A stretch of DNA of 10,842 nt from an uncultured Pedobacter sp. (GCF_946479715.1 NZ_CAMLHF010000187.1:1-10842), one strand, 5' to 3'. Positions 1 to 6,604 are shown, numbered from the stretch's first letter. Translations and numbers: made by a program. Notes: generated by a model not told the origin, from the sequence alone.

Positions 1-980
1 ATAACTACAACTTCGTCGCTCTTGCGCAACACCAGGATGATGCTATGGAAACCGTATTATTAAATTTAACCAGGGGAACGGGGATAGCTGGATTGCATGG
101 CATTTTTCCTAAAAGAGATAAGCTCATCAGGCCCTTGCTATTTCTTTCGCGTGAGCAAATTAATGAATTGATTGCAAATCATAATATTGATTTTGTAGAA
201 GATAGCTCAAATTTATCTGTAGACTATGCCCGTAATAAGATTCGTCTAAAGGTTATCCCTCCTCTTAAAGAGATCAATACTAATCTCGAGCAAACATTTG
301 AACAAAACATTCAACGATTTGCCGAAACAGAGCTTGTGCTGCAAAAAGCAGTTTCCCAATTAAGGGACGACTTGCTTGTGAAAAAACAAAATAGCCTGCA
401 CTTGTCAATTGCGAAGGTCAGGGAATTGAAGCCGCAGCGTTTGTTAATTTTTGAACTGCTCAGACCCTTTGGTTTCTCGGAACTTGTAGTGATAGAGCTG
501 CTGCAAGCGCTTAATAAGCAAAGTGGGACCTCTTTCTATAGCAGTTCTCATAGAATTACCATAGATAGGGATGATTTAATATTAAACCCTATTGCTGAAG
601 TTGATCAACAATTGGCATTTATCCATATTAATGATCAAAGTGTAGATCTGTCCCATCATAAGATTTTAATGTCTTTCATAGATGAGCCATATTTTGAAAA
701 GGGTACTAAAAGGGCTTTTGTAGATGCTGATAAGCTCATGTTTCCTTTAGTGGTGCGTCCCTGGCAATCTGGCGATAAATTTATGCCACTTGGTATGAAA
801 TTCTTTAAAAAGTTAAGTGATTTTTTTATTGATGAGAAAATTCCACTTGTAGAGAAGGCTGATGTTCCGATTCTGATAAATGGAAACGGCGAAATTATCT
901 GGCTGGGCGGTATGAGGCAAGACGACAGATACAAGGTAACATCGGCAACAAAAAAAGTGGCTATATTCGATCTAAAATAA
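1..980 (+). CDS. tilS: tRNA(Ile)-lysidine synthase, C-terminal part (5' end outside window)
   Basis: TilS converts the wobble cytidine of the CAU-anticodon tRNA-Ile to lysidine with ATP and lysine, in the cytoplasm, so that the tRNA reads AUA rather than AUG. The frame is open from base 3 to the TAA at 978-980, giving 325 residues; the ATG at 45 is internal, because family sequence begins before it (ALAQHQDDAMETVLLNL, matching the conserved DD-x2-ET helix of this N-type PP-loop family). It is followed by RGTGIAGLHG, also typical. The N-terminal SGGxDS ATP loop must lie left of the window. The last 75 residues or so (VRPWQSGDKFMPLGMK, KLSDFFIDEKIP, IIWLGGMRQDDRYKV) are the TilS C-terminal domain. 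No frameshift or internal stop is visible, so this is a gene cut by the window edge and not a pseudogene. No clear hairpin terminator follows it. Confidence 0.95.
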   Translation, partial: NYNFVALAQHQDDAMETVLLNLTRGTGIAGLHGIFPKRDKLIRPLLFLSREQINELIANHNIDFVEDSSNLSVDYARNKIRLKVIPPLKEINTNLEQTFEQNIQRFAETELVLQKAVSQLRDDLLVKKQNSLHLSIAKVRELKPQRLLIFELLRPFGFSELVVIELLQALNKQSGTSFYSSSHRITIDRDDLILNPIAEVDQQLAFIHINDQSVDLSHHKILMSFIDEPYFEKGTKRAFVDADKLMFPLVVRPWQSGDKFMPLGMKFFKKLSDFFIDEKIPLVEKADVPILINGNGEIIWLGGMRQDDRYKVTSATKKVAIFDLK

Positions 981-1065
981 TCATATTACATTTTTTAAAC
1001 AATCTTAACTGAGATAGAGGTACTACGGAAATAAAAAAAAAGTAACTTTATTGAAATTTACATAA

Positions 1066-1548
1066 ATGAGCAACCGCTACGCTTTTTTTGAAAAACAGTA
1101 CATAGGACGTGATTATATCAGGATCTGTATCAGGTTAGTTATGGCTGCATTTTGTTTTGCTGCCTATGTATACGAACGAGATAGAGATAATACCCAGGAT
1201 TTATTTCTTGTAGTGGGATTTGGTATCATCGGAGTTTCAATAGCGTTACTTTTTCTAATTCAATACAAAACCATTATTGAGAATAAGAAAATCATAATAG
1301 ACGGTTTGTGGTCTGCTAAAAGAGTAGAAATAGATTTGAATTCAATAGTTAAAGTAAGAAAGGATACTTATAGTAATTACTTATTCAATAACCCTGTTTA
1401 TAACCTTCATCGTAAAGGAAGTATTCGCTTTTATTCATCCGGGAAAGACGCAGTTGTACTTACAGATACTGATGGATTTGAATATTACATTGGTACGCAA
1501 AGACCTAATGAAATGTATTTGGTGATACAAGCAGAGATGAAATCCTAA
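1066..1548 (+). CDS. Small membrane protein with predicted PH-like C-terminal domain
   Basis: The function is unknown. The 160-residue protein starts with a short basic stretch, then has two hydrophobic segments at about residues 19-36 and 47-66, separated by a charged loop (YERDRDNTQD). Residues 69-160 look like alternating beta strands ending in a helix. The pattern 'VEIDLNSIVKVRK ... VVLTDTDGFEYYIGTQRPNEMYLVIQ' resembles bacterial PH-like (bPH) domains, in which a strand reading 'dG.ey.IgtqrP' precedes the closing helix; this is pattern recognition, not a database match. By the charge distribution the domain is likely cytoplasmic. The gene stands alone, 85 bases after tilS and 97 before bshA. 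A weak -7-like box, TAACTTTA at 1043-1050, precedes it, with no convincing -33 box and no Shine-Dalgarno. The ATG at 1066 is the first in frame. Confidence 0.75.
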   Translation: MSNRYAFFEKQYIGRDYIRICIRLVMAAFCFAAYVYERDRDNTQDLFLVVGFGIIGVSIALLFLIQYKTIIENKKIIIDGLWSAKRVEIDLNSIVKVRKDTYSNYLFNNPVYNLHRKGSIRFYSSGKDAVVLTDTDGFEYYIGTQRPNEMYLVIQAEMKS

Positions 1549-1575
1549 ATCAGGCCTTTTGAACCGATCAAAAAC

Positions 1576-1597
1576 TTAAATAATTGCAATTGTTTAA
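1576..1597. promoter_or_regulatory. 22-bp dyad upstream of bshA
   Basis: The sequence is symmetric about 1586/1587: TTAAA (1576-1580) mirrors TTTAA (1593-1597), and AATTG (1582-1586) mirrors CAATT (1587-1591). Only the pair 1581/1592 breaks symmetry, so 10 of 11 positions match. It ends 23 bases before the -7-like box of bshA, where an upstream regulator or the -33 contact would sit. An operator role is inferred; AT-rich DNA yields some dyads by chance. Confidence 0.4.
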
Positions 1598-1620
1598 CAC
1601 AAAGCTCAATTTAAGTAGTG

Positions 1621-1627
1621 TACTTTG
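1621..1627 (+). promoter_or_regulatory. Possible -7 box of bshA promoter
   Basis: TACTTTG here is one base shorter than the Bacteroidota consensus TAnnTTTG and lies 18 bases before the ATG at 1646. No TTG is found about 20 bases upstream, so only half of the promoter is supported. If the box is used, the leader would be very short. Confidence 0.35.
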
Positions 1628-1645
1628 CATCGTAAAAAAATATTC

Positions 1646-2791
1646 ATGAAAATAGGTATCGTTTGTTACCCGACTTTTGGAGGTAGTGGTGTAGTTGCCA
1701 CTGAATTAGGCAAAGCACTAGCCGACGAAGGTCATCAGGTACATTTCATCACATATAGTCAGCCGGCCAGGTTAGACTTTTTCTCTGAGAACTTATTCTA
1801 TCACGAAGTATCAGTTAGAGACTATCCATTATTCGATTATGCACCTTACGAATCTGCATTAGCCAGTAAACTGGTGGATGTAGTACGTTTTGAAAAACTG
1901 GATATTTTGCATGTTCATTATGCAATTCCACATGCATCTGCGGCATTTATGGCAAAGCAGATTTTGGAAACTTACGGTATTAATATTCCATTTGTAACCA
2001 CGCTGCATGGTACAGATATTACGCTTGTTGGTAAAGACCCTACCTATAAGCCAGTAGTAACTTTCTCTATCAATAAATCGGATGGAGTTACAACTGTTTC
2101 GCAAAGCTTAAAAGATGACACAGAGAAGCATTTCGAAATTACTAATGAGATTCAGGTTATTCCAAACTTTATTGATTTTTCAAGATTCAGTTTAAAGCCA
2201 AAAGATCATTTTAAAAAAGCTATTGCCCCTAATAACGAACGCATTTTAATTCATACTTCAAATTTCAGAAAAGTAAAGCGTACAGCTGATGTGATTAGGA
2301 TGTTTCAAAAGATTCAGGCTAAAATTCCTTCAAAATTATTGATGGTAGGTGATGGTCCGGAACGTGCATATGACGAGCAGCTTTGTAGAAACCTTGGGAT
2401 TTGTGAGCACGTTCGGTTCTTAGGAAAGCAAGATGCAATAGAAGAAATTCTTTCTGTTTCTGATTTGTTTTTAATGCCCTCAGAGTCTGAGAGCTTTGGT
2501 TTGGCAGCACTTGAGGCTATGGCCTGCAAAGTTCCAGCCATTACTTCAAATGCAGGTGGATTACCGGAACTAAATGTTGATGGCTTTTGCGGGTATATGA
2601 GTAACGTTGGTGATATTGATGATATGGCTTCAAAAGCAATTCATATCCTGGAAAATGATGATATATTAAAGCAGTTCAAAGAAAATGCTTTAATAAGAGC
2701 AAAAGACTTTGATCTTAAGAAAATATTGCCGGCTTACATTAACTATTATAACAAGGTTATTGAAGCACAACATAAACTAAAAGCGGTATAA
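1646..2791 (+). CDS. bshA: N-acetyl-alpha-D-glucosaminyl L-malate synthase (bacillithiol step 1)
   Basis: BshA is a cytoplasmic retaining GT-B (GT4) glycosyltransferase that joins GlcNAc from UDP-GlcNAc to L-malate, the first step towards the low-molecular-weight thiol bacillithiol. The 381-residue product opens with MKIGIVCYPTFGGSGVVATELG, a characteristic BshA start with the glycine-rich loop at residues 12-15. HVHYAIPHA and TTLHGTDITLVG follow in the N-terminal domain. In the C-terminal domain are HTSNFRKVKR, LLMVGDGPE and the EX7E nucleotide-sugar site, E282 to E290 (ESFGLAALE). Length is normal for the family. I place the start at the ATG at 1646: the frame also opens at a TTG at 1625, but that codon sits inside the probable -7 box and adds a non-family stretch (MHRKKIF). 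The deacetylase BshB and cysteine ligase BshC are not in the window. A general GT4 transferase is the alternative, less likely given the start motif. Confidence 0.92.
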   Translation: MKIGIVCYPTFGGSGVVATELGKALADEGHQVHFITYSQPARLDFFSENLFYHEVSVRDYPLFDYAPYESALASKLVDVVRFEKLDILHVHYAIPHASAAFMAKQILETYGINIPFVTTLHGTDITLVGKDPTYKPVVTFSINKSDGVTTVSQSLKDDTEKHFEITNEIQVIPNFIDFSRFSLKPKDHFKKAIAPNNERILIHTSNFRKVKRTADVIRMFQKIQAKIPSKLLMVGDGPERAYDEQLCRNLGICEHVRFLGKQDAIEEILSVSDLFLMPSESESFGLAALEAMACKVPAITSNAGGLPELNVDGFCGYMSNVGDIDDMASKAIHILENDDILKQFKENALIRAKDFDLKKILPAYINYYNKVIEAQHKLKAV

Positions 2792-2812
2792 TTATTTATA
2801 AAGTAGCTTGAG

Positions 2813-2858
2813 AAGTAAAAGAGGGTGATCATTATTCATGATACACCCTCTTTTACTT
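2813..2858. terminator. Bidirectional intrinsic terminator between convergent genes
   Basis: A perfect 15-bp stem pairs 2813-2827 (AAGTAAAAGAGGGTG) with 2844-2858. Inside it, ATCAT (2828-2832) pairs with ATGAT (2838-2842), leaving a 5-base loop and one bulged A at 2843. The rightward stem is followed by further T residues (2857-2860, then G and TTTT). The leftward transcript has its U-rich stretch inside the stem arm. It begins 22 bases after the bshA stop and ends 13 bases before the lactonase stop, so it probably ends both transcripts. Confidence 0.85.
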
Positions 2859-2870
2859 TTGTTTTCCTCT

Positions 2871-3983
2871 TTATTTCTTAGGTGCAAAAACCAGACAAAC
2901 CGGAGCTCCAACAGCAATTCTCTTTCCTGTATCTTTTAATTCACCAGTTTGTGCATCACGTTGAAATACCACTACATCATTTGTATATTGATGAGCAACC
3001 AACATGTACTTTCCGGTAGGATCAATTGCAAAATTTCTTGGACCTTTACCTAAAGTGCTGATTTGACCTCTTTTGCTTAGCAAGCCACCCTTTTCAATGG
3101 CAAAAAAAGTGATTTTATTTTCGCTTCCTCTGTTGCTGGCATATAGGAATTTCCCGTCGGGAGAGATGTGAATATCAGCACCGCCGTTTTCTCCACTAAA
3201 TCCGTCTTCAGTTATTTTAGTTTCCTGTATTTTTTCTAGTGAGCCGTTAGTATAGCTGAAAACTGTTATTCCGGCATCCATTTCGTGAATCAGGTATGCG
3301 TATTTACCATCTTTACTAAAAGTGATGTGTCTTGGTCCGGCGCCGGGCGTTATTGCTATGCTATCATGAGGCGTAAGAACATCATTAGTCCCATTGATAT
3401 TGTAATTATATAAGTAAACCTTATCTGTTCCAAGGTCATTAATAATTAAATATTTATGATCTGGTGTAAAGAACACCATGTGTACATGAGGACTATTTTG
3501 TCTGTCTTTATTAACGCTTTTCCCAGAGTGCTGAATAATTTGTTTTATTGCACCTAATGAGCCATTGCTTTCGATGCCAAAAACAGAAGCATTACCTCCA
3601 GAATAATTGGCAGAGATTACATTTTTCTCATCAGCAACAATATAACAAGGGTCATCACCATTCGTAGCCTGTTTGTTTAGAAACTTAAGATCACCTTTTG
3701 CAGCGTCAAAACTAAAAGCGCTTACCGCACTTGTTTTACCCGTTTCGTTTACAGCATAAACAAATTTGTTGTCGGCACTTAAGGTAAGGTAACTTGGGTT
3801 TTCAACACCTTTTGTAACACTTAACTGTTTAGATTCACCAGTATTGGTGTCAAAGCCATAAGTATAAATTCCCTCACTTTTACCCGTATTAGTATATGTT
3901 CCAATTATTAGATTATAATCATTTTTCTGTGCACAACTTTGCATCGCTAAAAGGATAATGGGTAAAAGGAAAGATTTTCTCAT
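2871..3983 (-). CDS. Lactonase-family beta-propeller lipoprotein (6-phosphogluconolactonase-like)
   Basis: The family (Pfam lactonase, YbhE/Pgl type) folds as a seven-bladed propeller; characterised members hydrolyse 6-phosphogluconolactone or related sugar lactones. The 370-residue protein begins with a lipoprotein-type signal (residues 1-16, MRKSFLLPIILLAMQS) and Cys17, so I expect it in the cell envelope, not the cytoplasm. Blade repeats are plain: GTYTNTGKSEGIYTY (28-42), NPSYLTLSADNKFVYAVNE (62-80), SPHVHMVFFTPDHKYLIINDLG (164-185), GAGPRHITFSKDGKYAYLIHE (214-234), GADIHISPDGKFLYASNRG (268-286) and GKGPRNFAIDPTGKYMLVAHQ (312-332). The residue before the lipobox Ser-Cys (Met at -3) is less usual but tolerated in this phylum. 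The start lies 7 bases after the pseudouridine synthase stop, which suggests one transcript. Because cytosolic 6-phosphogluconolactone would not reach an exported enzyme, the true substrate is open; an unrelated sugar lactone is my inference. Confidence 0.85.
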   Translation of the reverse strand: MRKSFLLPIILLAMQSCAQKNDYNLIIGTYTNTGKSEGIYTYGFDTNTGESKQLSVTKGVENPSYLTLSADNKFVYAVNETGKTSAVSAFSFDAAKGDLKFLNKQATNGDDPCYIVADEKNVISANYSGGNASVFGIESNGSLGAIKQIIQHSGKSVNKDRQNSPHVHMVFFTPDHKYLIINDLGTDKVYLYNYNINGTNDVLTPHDSIAITPGAGPRHITFSKDGKYAYLIHEMDAGITVFSYTNGSLEKIQETKITEDGFSGENGGADIHISPDGKFLYASNRGSENKITFFAIEKGGLLSKRGQISTLGKGPRNFAIDPTGKYMLVAHQYTNDVVVFQRDAQTGELKDTGKRIAVGAPVCLVFAPKK

Positions 3984-3990
3984 GTTTAAA

Positions 3991-5460
3991 TTATTTAATC
4001 AGATGTTTGATCTGGATTAATTCATGTTCTTCAAGGAAGCGCCATCTTCCACGTGGAAGATCTTTCTTGGTTAAATTACCATAGACTACTCTATCCAGTT
4101 TAACTACATCATAGCCTAGGTGTTCAAAAATTCTGCGCACAATTCTATTTTTTCCACTATGGATCTGGATACCAACTTCACGTTTGGTACCACCGGCAAC
4201 GTAAGATACTGAATCTGGTTTAATTATACCATCTTCAAGCTCAATTCCAAATTGGATTTTATTCAAATCACCCTGACTTAAACTTCTGCTTAATTCAACG
4301 TGATAGATTTTTGTAATACCATTTTTAGGGTGAGATAGTTTGTCGGCAAGATCACCATCGTTTGTCATTAATAACAAACCAGTAGTATTGCGATCTAATC
4401 TTCCAACAGGATAAATACGTTCTCTGCTTGCTTTTTCAACAAGTTGCATAACAGTTCTGCGTTCCTGTGGGTCATCGGTAGTAGTGATGTAATCCTTAGG
4501 TTTGTTTAATAGAACATAAACCTTTTTCTCACGTTTTAACAATTCACCGTTATAGCGGATCTCATCTTTCGAAGGGTCAACTTTCTGACCTAGTTCAGAA
4601 ACAACTATTCCATTAACAGAAACTACACCAGCAGCAATAAGTTCATCGGCTTTACGACGAGAACAAATCCCTGAATTTGCAATGTATCTGTTTAAACGGA
4701 TTAGGCCATCATCTTTTATAACAGGAGATTTCCTGCTACGCATAACCGTTTCTTTATCGAAACGTTCAGGACGTCCACTGCGCTCTCCACGATCAGGGCG
4801 AGATTGAAAGTCAGATTTCGTACCATCTCCCTCTCTTTTTCTGAATGGTCTGCTGTCAGTACTTCTGGACGATTGTCCTTTTTTATCATCGAATTTCCTG
4901 AAAGGCTTATCGCCAGTAGGACTAAAATTATCTTTCTTTATGTAGCTGCGAGTTTTTTCGCCTGGAGGAGTTTCTCTTGAGCTACCTTCTTTATAAGCTC
5001 TGGGCTTGTAGTCTCTGTTGTCTCCGTCTCTTGGTGTTCTTGGCTTAAAGTCTTTACCTGCTGCACCTCTAGGGGCAAAGCCTTTTGAATCACCATCTCT
5101 TGGTGTTCTTGGTTTAAAATCACTACCCGAAGTTCTTGGGCCTCTTGATTTGAAATCTTTTGAGTCGTTTTCAGTTCTTGGTTTAAAGCCTCTCGAATCT
5201 CCTTCTTTTCCTCCTCTAGGTTTAAAATCTTTTCTGTCGCCCTCTCTTGGCTTATAATCTCTATTGCTGTCTCCGTCTCTTGGTGTTCTTGGTTTAAAGT
5301 CTTTCGACGCACCAAATTTATTATCTTTTCCTTCTCTATCATCAAACTTGCTTTTCCCTTTGTAAGAACTCTCTGTTCCACTTGGTCTTTTGCCAGTTGT
5401 GCTTCGGTTTCCCGGTTTGGACTTGTCATCCCGACTGTTCCTGTTGTTGTTTTTTATCAT
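3991..5460 (-). CDS. RluB/RsuA-family rRNA pseudouridine synthase with repetitive disordered N-terminus
   Basis: This enzyme isomerises a specific uridine of rRNA to pseudouridine; E. coli RluB acts on 23S U2605 and RsuA on 16S U516. Of 489 residues, only the last 238 or so are the enzyme: an S4 RNA-binding domain at about 253-300 (LIRLNRYIANSGICSRRKADELI), then the catalytic domain with GRLDRNTTGLLLMTNDG, where D356 is the catalytic aspartate. KIYHVEL and the C-terminal GKNRIVRRIFEHLGYDVVKLDRV are also typical. Residues 1-250 are low-complexity, rich in Arg, Lys, Asp, Gly and Ser, with repeated 'FKPR' units and no predicted fold; such a tail probably binds RNA. Long tails of this kind are, to my knowledge, common in Bacteroidota orthologues, so it is not an assembly artefact. 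RluB is the likeliest subtype, but the target base cannot be read from sequence. The ATG at 5460 lies about 30 bases below a consensus promoter and has no Shine-Dalgarno. Confidence 0.93.
   Translation of the reverse strand: MIKNNNRNSRDDKSKPGNRSTTGKRPSGTESSYKGKSKFDDREGKDNKFGASKDFKPRTPRDGDSNRDYKPREGDRKDFKPRGGKEGDSRGFKPRTENDSKDFKSRGPRTSGSDFKPRTPRDGDSKGFAPRGAAGKDFKPRTPRDGDNRDYKPRAYKEGSSRETPPGEKTRSYIKKDNFSPTGDKPFRKFDDKKGQSSRSTDSRPFRKREGDGTKSDFQSRPDRGERSGRPERFDKETVMRSRKSPVIKDDGLIRLNRYIANSGICSRRKADELIAAGVVSVNGIVVSELGQKVDPSKDEIRYNGELLKREKKVYVLLNKPKDYITTTDDPQERRTVMQLVEKASRERIYPVGRLDRNTTGLLLMTNDGDLADKLSHPKNGITKIYHVELSRSLSQGDLNKIQFGIELEDGIIKPDSVSYVAGGTKREVGIQIHSGKNRIVRRIFEHLGYDVVKLDRVVYGNLTKKDLPRGRWRFLEEHELIQIKHLIK
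4981..5346 (-). repeat. Degenerate coding repeats (FKPR units) in the pseudouridine synthase tail
   Basis: This stretch encodes residues 39-160. The unit FKPRTPRDGD(S/N) occurs three times, at 5266-5298, 5086-5118 and 5017-5046, with shorter variants between (DYKPREGD, DFKPRGGKEGDS, GFKPRTENDS, DFKSRG). At DNA level the copies share long near-identical runs, which points to recent internal duplication and makes the copy number liable to change. Confidence 0.85.
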
Positions 5461-5473
5461 GATACGCTTTTAA

Positions 5474-5490
5474 CCGCATAATTTATGCGG
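5474..5490 (-). promoter_or_regulatory. Hairpin at the predicted 5' end of the pseudouridine synthase mRNA
   Basis: A 7-bp inverted repeat (CCGCATA / TATGCGG, 3-base loop) starts 4 bases below the -7 box. With the usual spacing from TAnnTTTG to the start of transcription, the message would begin at or inside this hairpin, 13 bases before the ATG. It could protect the 5' end or affect initiation; both are inferences. Confidence 0.5.
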
Positions 5491-5493
5491 GTG

Positions 5494-5524
5494 CAAACTT
5501 ACTTAAAATTGCTCTAATTCACAA
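5494..5524 (-). promoter_or_regulatory. Bacteroidota-type promoter of the pseudouridine synthase-lactonase operon
   Basis: On the minus strand the -33 box TTG (5522-5524) and the -7 box TAAGTTTG (5494-5501, a full match to TAnnTTTG) are separated by exactly 20 bases. This fits the recognition pattern of the Bacteroidota primary sigma factor. Transcription would start near 5487-5490, about 30 bases before the ATG. Confidence 0.75.
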
Positions 5525-5532
5525 TTTTAAGT
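5501..5532. promoter_or_regulatory. Perfect 11-bp inverted repeat inside the promoter (candidate operator)
   Basis: ACTTAAAATTG (5501-5511) and its exact reverse complement (5522-5532) are separated by 10 bases, so their centres are 21 bases or two helical turns apart. The left arm fills the space next to the -7 box and the right arm covers the -33 TTG. No U-run follows on either strand and no gene reads into it, so a terminator is unlikely; an operator for a dimeric repressor fits better. Confidence 0.5.
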
Positions 5533-5720
5533 GTAGATAAACCGTAATATTTCACAAAATGCGGAGCTCCTTTATCGATTGATTTTGTAGATTTTAATGG
5601 CTGGTTTTTGAGGCAAAAAAGCTTAGTTTTTGGTGTTTTTTCTCTTGCGTTACCTGAACTAAAAAAATCTAGCCTTACGGCAGTTTAAACATCGATTTTG
5701 GAAGTGTTTTTCATAAAAGC

Positions 5721-5751
5721 TTGATAATTAGGTCAATATGTCGTATGTTTG
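5721..5751 (+). promoter_or_regulatory. Bacteroidota-type promoter of the lytic transglycosylase gene
   Basis: TTG at 5721-5723 and TATGTTTG at 5744-5751 (a full match to TAnnTTTG) are 20 bases apart, the same spacing as in the divergent promoter. Transcription would start near 5756-5758, about 30 bases before the ATG at 5789. This rules out the upstream in-frame ATG at 5738, which lies within the promoter. Confidence 0.75.
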
Positions 5752-5780
5752 CAGGCGTTTTATATTATTAACCAAAAAAA

Positions 5781-5785
5781 GGAGG
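5781..5785 (+). promoter_or_regulatory. Shine-Dalgarno sequence (GGAGG) deciding the transglycosylase start
   Basis: GGAGG preceded by a run of A lies 3 bases before the ATG at 5789. A strong Shine-Dalgarno is rare in this phylum, and a 3-base spacer is shorter than usual, but together with the promoter and signal peptide it supports this start. Confidence 0.55.
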
Positions 5786-5788
5786 AAA

Positions 5789-6577
5789 ATGATAAAGAAA
5801 CACATAATAACATGTACGGTAATAATTTCATTACTGGTTATGGCAAAAGTGTTTGCTTACAACATGCCCCAAGCAGCAAAAAGTCTTTCAAAAGAAGAAA
5901 AAACAACAAAAAAAGATACAACAGTAACACAAAATGAAAAGCCATTATCTCTGATGGCTAAATTGAGTTTCGCAGAAGAAACACTACCACTAGGGGATGC
6001 CAAAGTGGAACGCAAAATGAAGAGAATTCTTGCAGAGTTTAGCTTCGATAATTTACAGACCAATCGCCTGCACAGAAAAGCAGCAGAATGGTTTCCTGTG
6101 ATAGAACCAATCCTTGCCGCTTACGGCATTCCAGAGGATTTTAAATATGTTCCATTAGTAGAATCAGGATTAAAAGCGGGTGTGTCATCGAAAGGTGCCG
6201 CAGGGTTTTGGCAATTTATGCCGGCAACTGCCCGTACATATGGTTTAAAAGTCAATTCAAATGTAGATGAGCGTAAGAACTTACGTAAATCAACTATAGC
6301 AGCCGCTAAATACATCAAAGAGCTTTATGGTATTTTTGATAGCTGGACGCTTGTTGCAGCAGCCTATAATGTAGGTGATGGCCATATGAGAAGACAAATA
6401 AACAGACAAAATCAGGACAATTATTTCAAAATGAAATTAAACCGCGAAACAGGTGGTTATGTTTATAAATTGATTTCCATGAAAGAGATAGTGGAAGATC
6501 CTGTTCGTCATGGCTATACAGCTCCAAAAGCATTGTTAGCATGGAACGAGGCTAATGCCCAAACTTCTTTAAATTAG
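5789..6577 (+). CDS. Secreted lytic transglycosylase (SLT domain, MltD-like)
   Basis: Such enzymes cleave the MurNAc-GlcNAc bond of peptidoglycan, forming 1,6-anhydroMurNAc ends, in the periplasm. From the ATG at 5789 the product has 262 residues. Residues 1-23 form a signal peptide (MIKKH, hydrophobic core, cut after VFA). A Lys/Thr-rich linker (about 30-52) leads to the catalytic domain at about 105-215: YVPLVESGLK with the catalytic E125, SSKGAAGFWQFMPATARTYGL (133-153), VDERKNLRKSTIAAAKYI (159-176) and the AAAYNVGDG motif (190-198). These are the ES, GxWQ and AYN motifs of family 1 transglycosylases, closest in pattern to MltD, but no LysM repeat follows, so wall binding must come from elsewhere. 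The first in-frame ATG (5738) would overlap the promoter and put 17 basic or polar residues before the signal peptide, so I reject it. A strong terminator follows at once; the gene appears monocistronic. Confidence 0.92.
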   Translation: MIKKHIITCTVIISLLVMAKVFAYNMPQAAKSLSKEEKTTKKDTTVTQNEKPLSLMAKLSFAEETLPLGDAKVERKMKRILAEFSFDNLQTNRLHRKAAEWFPVIEPILAAYGIPEDFKYVPLVESGLKAGVSSKGAAGFWQFMPATARTYGLKVNSNVDERKNLRKSTIAAAKYIKELYGIFDSWTLVAAAYNVGDGHMRRQINRQNQDNYFKMKLNRETGGYVYKLISMKEIVEDPVRHGYTAPKALLAWNEANAQTSLN

Positions 6578-6604
6578 AAAGAGAAAAGACACGTGCAAAT
6601 GGGG

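Larger units (their letters stand above)
5461..5788. other. Divergent intergenic region between the pseudouridine synthase and lytic transglycosylase genes
   Basis: These 328 bases hold no gene that I can support. The left third carries the leftward promoter with its inverted repeat and 5' hairpin; the right end carries the rightward promoter, leader and ribosome binding site. The middle, about 5533-5720, is AT-rich with T-runs and a small GGAGCTCC palindrome at 5563-5570; I see no RNA gene, riboswitch or long open frame there. Confidence 0.7.

Noticed and set aside
1..980. tilS without its ATP-binding loop, possible pseudogene
   Set aside because: The frame is open to the left edge with family sequence from the first codons, so the missing part is outside the window.
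5018..5257. A 79-residue plus-strand open frame with repeated SPSLGVLGLKSL units
   Set aside because: It is the antisense reading of the same coding repeats; nothing suggests independent expression.
4981..5346. Regularly spaced repeats, possible CRISPR array
   Set aside because: The units vary in length and sequence, keep one reading frame, encode a low-complexity protein tail, and have no unique equal-length spacers or cas genes nearby.
4938..5429. A 163-residue open frame (Gln/Glu/Thr-rich) on the minus strand, in another frame within the pseudouridine synthase tail
   Set aside because: The repeats keep all frames unusually free of stops, and the product only mirrors the repeat unit (NQEHQETET). 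No promoter or ribosome site precedes it and it has no family-like features.
5501..5532. The inverted repeat as an intrinsic terminator
   Set aside because: No U-run follows on either strand and no gene is transcribed into it; both flanking genes point away.
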